The notes under the pieces: generated by a model | Told to the model about the DNA's origin: nothing | The model's input: the letters and a program-made list of their open reading frames with translations, nothing else | The model's database searches: none | From: Chloroflexota bacterium | GTDB lineage: Bacteria > Chloroflexota > Anaerolineae > Anaerolineales > UBA4823 | Assembly: GCA_030613705.1 (NCBI GenBank) | Contig: JAUWLJ010000192.1 | Span: 1-5,192 of the forward strand | Reading direction: 5' to 3' | DNA length: 5,192 bases | Translations under genes and position numbers: made by a program | Shown here: positions 1 to 5,192 of the stretch, piece after piece | Numbering within the stretch: position 1 is the stretch's first letter | Layout: every line of letters begins with the position of its first letter

Positions 1-240
1 CTGACTGTAGCTGCGGGTGAAACAAAGGTCTTCACAGTCGAGCGTTTGCTCTACGATCAAACAATCTGGGCATGTGATAAATCGGAATCTGGTACTGTTG
101 ATCTGGCAACCTACCTGAAACTGACCTTTACGAAATGTGCGGGGAATGCCCCTAACCAAGGTGAACGAACCCTGGAGAAGGTTCATATCGATGATACACC
201 TTTTGGTATAAACCATTACTTCCAGTTTGAAAACGATTAG
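1..240 (+). CDS. C-terminal part of an unrecognised protein (5' end outside window)
   Basis: Frame 1 is open from the first base to a TAG stop at 238-240 and gives 79 residues; the other two forward frames hit stops within the first 20 bases, so this is read as the 3' end of a longer gene. A TTG at 46 could serve as a start, but the open frame upstream makes a truncated entry more likely. The fragment begins with LTVAAGETKVFTV, a beta-strand-like pattern common in extracellular beta-sandwich domains. It has two cysteines, in WACDK and TKCAGN, that could form a disulfide in an exported protein. It ends in an aromatic-rich stretch, INHYFQFEND. No family was recognised. A terminator follows 26 bases after the stop, so this is the last gene of its transcript. 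That the frame is coding is fairly sure; its function is unknown. Confidence 0.6.
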   Translation: MTVAAGETKVFTVERLLYDQTIWACDKSESGTVDLATYLKLTFTKCAGNAPNQGERTLEKVHIDDTPFGINHYFQFEND

Positions 241-266
241 CATAATCAATTAAGAAAGTCATAATA

Positions 267-304
267 AAAAGCCGTCTGCTGATCCCAAATGGTAGGCGGT
301 TTTT
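267..304. terminator. Bidirectional intrinsic terminator between convergent genes
   Basis: Bases 267-279 (AAAAGCCGTCTGC) pair with 292-304 (GTAGGCGGTTTTT with its last base left out) in a 13-bp stem that has three G-T wobble pairs and a 12-base loop. The plus strand ends in a run of five T (300-304). The five A at 266-270 give a matching T run on the minus strand. The hairpin sits between the stop of the plus-strand gene (240) and the stop of the minus-strand gene (318), so it can end both transcripts. The pairing is seen directly; activity is inferred. Confidence 0.8.
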
Positions 305-317
305 ATTATCCTGAATT

Positions 318-2693
318 TCAACTTACCTTCGTTTTTTTCCCAACCAAAAGCAAGGTCATCATTGGCAAAAGGGCGATCAACAAACCACCCCAACATGGCA
401 GTGCCGCACTCCCTGGTGAATTTGGTAGAGTCGGATCAGGTTGATCTGTTCCAGGAGTATTCATGGGGGGAGTGGATTGATCAACATTTATCATCGTCGG
501 AAGGGGTGTTTGAGCAGGCTGCTCAATAGGCGATTCACCGTCGACGACTTGGTAAGTTTGGTTTCCGGAGACCACAATAACTTGCGAACCTAATGCAAAA
601 GCGGCAGCAAGTTCTGGTTGATCTTTGGCTATGGAAAAATATTCGTTTGAAAGAAAATTAATTTCAATAACCTCCATCTGATCAGGATCATACATTGTAT
701 CTATCCAAACACGATCAGAGAGGATAAATGTGTGAGATCCGATAGTGCGCACCTTACCAAGTGCCTCAACTGGAGCAGATACAACTGCATCCGCATTGGC
801 TAATGAGCTTTGACCCTCTGCCTCCTCAACCGCCTTTCTCCCAAAGGTTGGTAATGTCGCCTGATCATTGAATTTATTAAACTCTTCAGACGCAATTCGC
901 TCCTGCTCTTCTGCTCCCAGAGGTAATGGCTCTGTCACCAGGTAAGAAGTGTAGGGTGTAACTATCCCATAACGGATACTTAACCGCACAATTTCATCAA
1001 TTATTTCACGGTCGGGGCCATTTAATCGAACTTGCTGGAGCATATAGCCAATTTTGCGGGTCGCCCACAAACTCGGTAGCGAACTGATAGAGTCTTCAAG
1101 ATCTGGACTTCTCTCTTCAAATTCCTGGTCTGGATAGACGAAATTCTGCCTGCTCCCATTTACCAGACCACTGAGGATCACGTCAAAGGTGCCACCTTGT
1201 CGATAACGACCGACAACTGCAATTTGAGATCCGATGAATAGGTCAGGTAATGGATATGGATATATATCAGATGTGACCAGGTCATCAAAATTCAACTGCA
1301 AATCAGTTAATACCGGCGCACTGATCTTGTTGTAAAAGGCGGACAGAATTTCATCCAGCGGTTCTCCAGGTACCACATATGTGCTGATGCCATGGTGTGC
1401 TTGAGTAAGAGAATCTAACAAGTAAGTATCCACATCATAACCAACCCCGAAAGCGAACAGGCTGAGATTACCCGGTGAGGACTCATTCAAATTAGCAATT
1501 ATCTTCTCGCTTTCCACCTCCCCTACAGTAGGTAGCCCATCTGTGAGGAAAATCAAATATGTTGGTCTTTCAGTATCGACCAGATATATTGCCTCAAGCA
1601 AAGCACGATTTATATCTGTACTCCCTTCAGCTCTCAGCCGATTCAACCAGTGTATGGCATCATCCTCTTCAGAAACAGGTTGTAAATTATTGGCATACAT
1701 CTCAACTCCAGTGCTGAAGGTGACCAGATTGAATCGATCCTCCGGATTTAACTTATTCAAGATATAGCGTACGGCTTGCTGGGCTTGTTCAAATTTCTCA
1801 CCCTCCATGCTACCCGAGCGGTCTAAAACGATAAGCACATCCTTCGGAATAGCACGTACTGATTCCTTGATTGCCGGTGCCAGCAAGAGGAGAAAAAATC
1901 CATCTGGATCCTTTAGATCGGATCGATCACGAAATGTCATTAAATGAAATGCTTCCGATTCGCCGATCGAATAGAAAAGGGCGAAATCTTGATCTGGGAG
2001 AACATTCTGCTGCTCATATCCTGCCAGGATTTGGTAATCACTTTCCCGGCTGATGGATATCGGATGGCTAGGGGAATAAACCGCACGAATGGGTTGCCTG
2101 GCAGTTACATTGACCGTAATGCTGACATTCTCCAATGGCTCAATCGAAAACTTTTCTGTCCCCAAAGGATAAATATAGCGGACTAAACCGTTTTCTGCTG
2201 TGAGCGCCTGGGTATATTCCAACTCGATTCGTCGCTCATTCAATGGGGGGATTGGAAAAACACTCGCCTTCAGGGCACCCATATCCGCATATTCCAGGAG
2301 TGCCGGATCTCGCAGAGTAGAAATAATCTCTTCATAAGTTTGCCGGGCTTGATCCGCATCTAAAACTTCTCCTTGGACAGGTTTCCCATCCATCCATAAT
2401 ATGAAATCGCTTATTGTCGCATCAACTGGTATCGGAAATACATATACCCCTTCCACGTCCCAATCATTTGGATTATAGAAAACTTGATCGACGTGGGTTG
2501 TAGCGATTTGATCATCAATAGTTACAGTAACATGATGATAGCGGATTTCCAGCTGGGACATTGGTGATGGAATCGGGCAGGGCTCACAGATTGGAGGTTC
2601 TGGGATTATGATCCCATCAGCTTTTGCTGGTATATAAAACAGTGCTGTAACACTCACAACAGCCGAAATTACCAAAAGTATTTTTTTCTTCAT
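318..2693 (-). CDS. Exported VIT and von Willebrand factor A domain protein with C-terminal membrane anchor
   Basis: This 791-residue protein is probably displayed on the cell surface. Residues 1-25 (MKKKILLVISAVV...IPAKA) are a classic signal peptide with an AKA cleavage site. Residues about 44-170 form a VIT (inter-alpha-trypsin inhibitor type) domain, with the typical YNPN, VFPIP and QARQTYEE stretches. The VWA domain covers about 283-460. It has a complete metal-ion adhesion site: D291, S293 and S295 in DRSGS, T359 in GSTD, and D385 in LTDG. A further module at about 645-718 (VRTIGSHTF...WIDTMYD...FALGSQVIVV) recurs, from memory, at the end of such proteins. A Pro/Thr linker (721-764) leads to LPCWGG, a hydrophobic segment (771-784) and KKTKVS. 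VIT/VWA proteins usually bind protein ligands through a metal ion; the ligand here is unknown. The start at 2693 was chosen over an upstream ATG at 2777 because it puts the signal peptide at the N-terminus and has a ribosome binding site. The gene stands alone, divergent from prfA. Confidence 0.93.
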   Translation of the reverse strand: MKKKILLVISAVVSVTALFYIPAKADGIIIPEPPICEPCPIPSPMSQLEIRYHHVTVTIDDQIATTHVDQVFYNPNDWDVEGVYVFPIPVDATISDFILWMDGKPVQGEVLDADQARQTYEEIISTLRDPALLEYADMGALKASVFPIPPLNERRIELEYTQALTAENGLVRYIYPLGTEKFSIEPLENVSITVNVTARQPIRAVYSPSHPISISRESDYQILAGYEQQNVLPDQDFALFYSIGESEAFHLMTFRDRSDLKDPDGFFLLLLAPAIKESVRAIPKDVLIVLDRSGSMEGEKFEQAQQAVRYILNKLNPEDRFNLVTFSTGVEMYANNLQPVSEEDDAIHWLNRLRAEGSTDINRALLEAIYLVDTERPTYLIFLTDGLPTVGEVESEKIIANLNESSPGNLSLFAFGVGYDVDTYLLDSLTQAHHGISTYVVPGEPLDEILSAFYNKISAPVLTDLQLNFDDLVTSDIYPYPLPDLFIGSQIAVVGRYRQGGTFDVILSGLVNGSRQNFVYPDQEFEERSPDLEDSISSLPSLWATRKIGYMLQQVRLNGPDREIIDEIVRLSIRYGIVTPYTSYLVTEPLPLGAEEQERIASEEFNKFNDQATLPTFGRKAVEEAEGQSSLANADAVVSAPVEALGKVRTIGSHTFILSDRVWIDTMYDPDQMEVIEINFLSNEYFSIAKDQPELAAAFALGSQVIVVSGNQTYQVVDGESPIEQPAQTPLPTMINVDQSTPPMNTPGTDQPDPTLPNSPGSAALPCWGGLLIALLPMMTLLLVGKKTKVS

Positions 2694-2701
2694 CGTCGAA
2701 T

Positions 2702-2708
2702 TCCCTTT
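2702..2708 (-). promoter_or_regulatory. Ribosome binding site of the VIT/VWA gene
   Basis: On the minus strand AAAGGGA lies 8 bases before the ATG at 2693. It is a fair, not perfect, Shine-Dalgarno match, and it supports this start over the ATG at 2777, which would add 28 residues ahead of the signal peptide. No convincing promoter pair for this gene was found further upstream. Confidence 0.5.
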
Positions 2709-2757
2709 CCATTCATTAAACCCTGAAGGAATGATTAACTTGCACAAAAGACGACAT

Positions 2758-2786
2758 TTAGTAATGAAAAGTTCCAATGGTATAAT
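2758..2786 (+). promoter_or_regulatory. Probable sigma-70 type promoter of the prfA-prmC operon with extended -10
   Basis: A perfect TATAAT lies at 2781-2786, preceded by TGG at 2778-2780, which makes an extended -10 element (TGnTATAAT). The matching -35 position, 17 bases upstream (TTAGTA, 2758-2763), is weak, as is common for extended -10 promoters. Transcription would start near 2793, giving a leader of about 37 bases before the prfA start. The motif is seen; its use as a promoter is inferred. Confidence 0.6.
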
Positions 2787-2789
2787 TCC
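2767..2789 (+). repeat. Copy 1 of a short sequence shared by two upstream regions (prfA side)
   Basis: Bases 2771-2789 (GTTCCAATGGTATAATTCC) match 4770-4788 upstream of the lipoprotein gene at 16 of 19 positions without gaps. Both are preceded by AAAAG, with one extra G in the second copy. This copy contains the extended -10 of the prfA promoter. It could be a shared promoter or operator, or chance in AT-rich DNA. Confidence 0.4.
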
Positions 2790-2829
2790 GGCGAGAATTC
2801 AGATGAATCAACTCTATATTTGGAAATAA

Positions 2830-3909
2830 ATGAAACTAGATATGTTAGATAAAATTGCAGGTATTGAAGAACGCTATAATGATTTGAATCAGCTCCTGAT
2901 GGAAGTTGGGGACGATTACCAGCGTGCCACGGAACTGAGCATCGAACGCGCTGAACTTGAACCATTAATCACGAAAACCAACCAGTATCGCCAGACTACC
3001 CAACAATTGGATGAAGCGCGCGCCCTGGCTGAGACCGATGACGACGATCTACGCCAGCTGGCAACCGCTGAAATTGAACAGCTGGAATTTGAGTTGGGGA
3101 ATCTTGAGAGTGAGCTCAAAAACATGCTGCTCCCTCAAGATGCGCGTGACAAACGGAATGTAATCATGGAGATTCGCGCCGGAACTGGGGGTGATGAGGC
3201 CGCGCTTTTTGCTGCAAACCTCTTCCGCATCTACAGCCGCTATGCAGAACGTCAGCGGTGGAAGGTCGAAATCCTATCCTCTAACGAGATCGGTATTGGC
3301 GGATTTAAGGAGATTTCATTCTTGATCAAAGGTCAAGGAGCCTATTCCCGTCTGAAGTATGAATCAGGCGTTCATCGCGTTCAGCGTGTACCGATCACCG
3401 ATTCTCAGGGACGGATCCACACCTCGGCAGCTACTGTAGCGGTACTCGCGGAGGTAGATGAAGTTGAGATCACCATCCCTGAAAATGACATCCGAATTGA
3501 TGTTTACAAATCAGCTGGGGCAGGCGGCCAAAGCGTACAAAAGAATGCCACTGCAGTGCGGATCACCCACTTACCGGCGGGGATTGTTGTCCAGTGCCAG
3601 GATGAACGCTCACAACTTCAGAATAAGACTCGCGCCATGAGTATCCTGCGCGCTCGACTGTACGAGATTGAAGAAGAAAAACGCAGGGCGGAGATCGACC
3701 AGGACCGCCGCTCGCAAGTAGGCACCGGAGAGCGTTCTGAGAAAATCCGCACTTATAATTACCCCCAATCCAGAGTAACTGATCATCGCATTAATCTCTC
3801 TTCCTACAATCTACCTGCTGTGATGGACGGCGAAATTGATTTCTTCATTGATGAGCTGGCCACGCGGGAAGAAGCTGAACGCTTGGCAACTGCGGGATTC
3901 GAGGCTTGA
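2830..3909 (+). CDS. prfA: Peptide chain release factor 1 (RF1)
   Basis: RF1 reads UAA and UAG stop codons in the ribosomal A site and triggers release of the finished protein. The 359-residue length is normal for the family. The N-terminal part (about 1-105) is the coiled, helical domain 1, with IEERYNDLNQLL at the start. The stop-codon-reading PxT tripeptide is P188-I-T190, inside RVQRVPITDSQGRIHTS, which marks RF1 and not RF2 (SPF). The catalytic GGQ is at 232-234, in SAGAGGQSVQKNATAVRITH. Domain 3/4 signatures follow: QCQDERSQLQNK and ERSEKIRTYNYPQSRVTDHR. The segment just after GGQ (SVQKNATAV) differs from the more familiar VNTTDSAV form. The start at 2830 has a weak GGAAA just upstream. 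An ATG at 2842 (MLDKIAGIEERY) aligns with the start of Bacillus RF1 and is an alternative. The gene ends in TGA, a codon RF1 does not read, so its own termination depends on RF2. It overlaps prmC by four bases. Confidence 0.98.
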   Translation: MKLDMLDKIAGIEERYNDLNQLLMEVGDDYQRATELSIERAELEPLITKTNQYRQTTQQLDEARALAETDDDDLRQLATAEIEQLEFELGNLESELKNMLLPQDARDKRNVIMEIRAGTGGDEAALFAANLFRIYSRYAERQRWKVEILSSNEIGIGGFKEISFLIKGQGAYSRLKYESGVHRVQRVPITDSQGRIHTSAATVAVLAEVDEVEITIPENDIRIDVYKSAGAGGQSVQKNATAVRITHLPAGIVVQCQDERSQLQNKTRAMSILRARLYEIEEEKRRAEIDQDRRSQVGTGERSEKIRTYNYPQSRVTDHRINLSSYNLPAVMDGEIDFFIDELATREEAERLATAGFEA

Positions 3910-4757
3910 TCACTATATCCCAGGCTCTTGAGGGTAGCACTTTGACGCTGGTTAAGGTGAGCGATACGCCCACTTTGGATGCCCAAACGCTTTTAGCTCA
4001 CTGCTTGGGAAAATCTCGCTCCTGGCTGCTTACTCACCCAGAAGTAAGTCTCACAAACTCAGTCTTCTCCTCTTTCCAGCAGGAAATTAATTCGCTTGAA
4101 TGGGGAATTCCACTACCCTATGTTTTGGGTCATTGGGAATTTTACGGTCTGGATTTCACCGTCACTCCTGATACACTGATCCCTCGACCGGAGACAGAAT
4201 TACTGGTCGACAAGGCTCTTGATTGGCTTAATCTCCAATCGCAACCCTGCCTGGCAGCTGATATAGGTACAGGTTCTGGCTGCATTGCGGTAGCGTTAGC
4301 CAAGCATAATCCAGATGTATCCATCATCGCGACGGATATCTCATTCCCAGCCCTCAAAATAGCTCGCGCAAACACCATCCAGCACAATGTGGATCAGCAG
4401 GTTAATTTCCTGCACACTGACTTATTTCCACCAATTGTAGATAGCTTCGATCTGGTCTGTGCAAATTTACCATACATCCCCACTCAAACCTTACAAAACT
4501 TGGAAGTTTCAGGACGTGAGCCAGAACTGGCATTAGATGGCGGACCAAATGGTCTGGATTTAATTAGCAGCCTGCTCGAAGGTGCCCCAGCTCATATCGC
4601 CCCTGGGGGAATCCTGCTTATCGAGGTAGAAAGTTCTCATGGAGCTAAAGCGCAAAATCTTGCTCAGAGAGCTTTTCCCACCGCCGAAATCGTATTGCTG
4701 ACCGATTTATCTGGAAAAGACCGTTTGGTCACGATCCAGCTGCCAGAAATTTACTAA
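3906..4757 (+). CDS. prmC: Release factor glutamine N5-methyltransferase (PrmC/HemK)
   Basis: PrmC uses S-adenosylmethionine to methylate the side-chain amide of the glutamine in the GGQ motif of release factors (here Q234 of the upstream prfA product), which speeds peptide release. At 283 residues it has the usual length. The N-terminal helical domain (about 1-75) contacts the release factor. IPRPETE (92-98) is a PrmC signature; the SAM-binding loop is DIGTGSG (119-125); the amide-binding motif is N187-L-P-Y190, where most relatives have NPPY. EPELALDGGPNGL (205-217) and SGKDRLV near the C-terminus are also typical. The start is taken as TTG at 3906, whose TTGA overlaps the prfA stop, implying coupled translation. 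No ATG or GTG lies near enough to give a full N-terminus, since the next in-frame GTG is at residue 18. No convincing independent ribosome binding site is seen. Confidence 0.96.
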   Translation: MITISQALEGSTLTLVKVSDTPTLDAQTLLAHCLGKSRSWLLTHPEVSLTNSVFSSFQQEINSLEWGIPLPYVLGHWEFYGLDFTVTPDTLIPRPETELLVDKALDWLNLQSQPCLAADIGTGSGCIAVALAKHNPDVSIIATDISFPALKIARANTIQHNVDQQVNFLHTDLFPPIVDSFDLVCANLPYIPTQTLQNLEVSGREPELALDGGPNGLDLISSLLEGAPAHIAPGGILLIEVESSHGAKAQNLAQRAFPTAEIVLLTDLSGKDRLVTIQLPEIY

Positions 4758-4764
4758 ATAGATC

Positions 4765-4788
4765 AAAAGGTTCCAACGGATTAATTCC
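4765..4788 (+). repeat. Copy 2 of the short shared upstream sequence (lipoprotein side)
   Basis: GTTCCAACGGATTAATTCC (4770-4788) matches the prfA promoter region 2771-2789 at 16 of 19 positions. Where the prfA copy has TATAAT, this one has ATTAAT (4780-4785), so it could be a weaker promoter for the lipoprotein gene, with a leader of about 55 bases. No terminator hairpin was found between prmC and this gene, so read-through from the operon is also possible. Confidence 0.35.
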
Positions 4789-4836
4789 TGATAGTTTTTC
4801 TCCAAATGATAACTTAATTAGAATATTCAATGCCCT

Positions 4837-4841
4837 GGAGG
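4837..4841 (+). promoter_or_regulatory. Ribosome binding site of the lipoprotein gene
   Basis: GGAGG is a full-strength Shine-Dalgarno core, five bases before the ATG at 4847. It fixes the start of the partial gene and, together with the lipobox directly behind it, shows that the truncated reading frame is real. Confidence 0.8.
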
Positions 4842-4846
4842 CCTTA

Positions 4847-5192
4847 ATGTCAAAAACAATATACCTGATCGCGTTTTGCGCTTTTCTGATTACTGCCTGC
4901 AGTGCGCAAACGCCGATCGAAAGTCCCCCGGATAGTTACCCTGCTCCCCAGCAGACTGAACCAATTCAAGCGTCTAAACCACAAGAGAATACTGATGATT
5001 CAGTCTATCCACCTCCATTCCATACCGCGATCCCAGTAGTCAACTTGGGAACCTCCTATCCAGCACCTGAAGGAGGAATGGAGGTTTTCGTCATTGTTCC
5101 CGGTGAATCTGGAGTATCTTACGAAGTTGGAGAAGTTTTCCTGAACCAGAATAATGCCTTCAATCTCGCTGTAGGAGTCACATCTGAGGTAA
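4847..5192 (+). CDS. Lipoprotein with probable YceI-like domain (3' end outside window)
   Basis: The frame opens at ATG 4847 and runs without a stop for 115 codons to the window end. Residues 1-17 are a lipoprotein signal peptide ending in the lipobox ITAC. C18 would be lipidated, anchoring the protein to the outer face of the membrane. Residues 19-75 form a Pro-, Gln- and Ser-rich, low-complexity tether with YPAP at 31-34, YPPP at 54-57 and YPAP at 71-74. From about 78 a folded domain begins: VFVIVPGESGVSYEVGEVFL, then NNAFNLAVGVTSEV. The pattern of a short strand, a Ser-containing turn, YEV and a Gly-rich strand resembles the start of YceI-type domains, beta-barrels that bind polyisoprenoid or other lipophilic molecules. 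That assignment is from memory of the family and covers only its first 40 or so residues. Export and lipidation are well supported; the YceI call is moderate. It may be transcribed on its own or as the tail of prfA-prmC. Confidence 0.8.
   Translation, partial: MSKTIYLIAFCAFLITACSAQTPIESPPDSYPAPQQTEPIQASKPQENTDDSVYPPPFHTAIPVVNLGTSYPAPEGGMEVFVIVPGESGVSYEVGEVFLNQNNAFNLAVGVTSEV

Noticed and set aside
1871..2186. Plus-strand open frames opposite the VIT/VWA gene
   Set aside because: They lie antisense to a clearly coding region with recognisable domains and show no protein-like pattern of their own.
2694..2777. A 28-residue N-terminal extension of the VIT/VWA protein starting at the ATG at 2777
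   Set aside because: It would bury the signal peptide inside the protein, and the start at 2693 has a ribosome binding site and a normal Lys-rich signal peptide beginning.
2796..2807. Small palindrome ATTCA-GA-TGAAT in the prfA leader as an operator
   Set aside because: Five-base arms in AT-rich sequence are expected by chance, and no second copy was seen.
2735..2965. Minus-strand open frame of 76 codons crossing the prfA start
   Set aside because: It overlaps the prfA promoter and N-terminal coding region, has no recognisable protein features and no ribosome binding site; it is a shadow of prfA.
4819..4824. TAGAAT as a -10 box for the lipoprotein gene
   Set aside because: No acceptable -35 lies 16-18 bases upstream and it would leave a very short leader; the ATTAAT copy at 4780 is at least supported by similarity to the prfA promoter.
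4758..4846. A terminator after prmC
   Set aside because: There is a short T run at 4795-4799, but no stable GC-rich stem in front of it, so no terminator is called.

Overview
The window is an ordinary-looking chromosomal stretch with five protein-coding genes, two of them cut by the window edges. The best guess for the source is a bacterium of the phylum Chloroflexota, near Anaerolineae. This rests on the style of the large VIT/VWA protein, on the YPAP-rich lipoprotein linker and on the gene content. It is inferred from recalled family resemblance, not from any search.

Layout. Positions 1-240 (+) hold the last 79 codons of an unrecognised protein. A hairpin at 267-304 works as a terminator on both strands and separates it from a convergent gene. 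That gene, 318-2693 (-), encodes a 791-residue exported protein with a signal peptide, a VIT domain, a von Willebrand factor A domain with an intact metal site, a Pro/Thr-rich linker and a C-terminal hydrophobic anchor ending in lysines. A 136-bp divergent intergenic region (2694-2829) carries a good extended -10 promoter for the next operon.

The operon is prfA (2830-3909) and prmC (3906-4757), overlapping by four bases. prfA encodes peptide chain release factor 1. prmC encodes the methyltransferase that modifies the glutamine of the release factor's GGQ motif, so substrate and modifying enzyme are made from one message. After an 89-bp gap, a lipoprotein gene starts at 4847 with a strong GGAGG ribosome binding site and runs off the window. 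It has a lipobox, a Pro-rich tether with three YP(A/P)P motifs, and the beginning of what looks like a YceI-type domain.

There is no sign of a mobile element, CRISPR array, RNA gene or defence system. The points most worth a second look are the C-terminal LPCWGG-hydrophobic-Lys tail of the VIT/VWA protein (a possible sorting signal), its only three cysteines placed at the two ends of the mature chain, and a 19-bp sequence shared between the prfA promoter and the region upstream of the lipoprotein gene.
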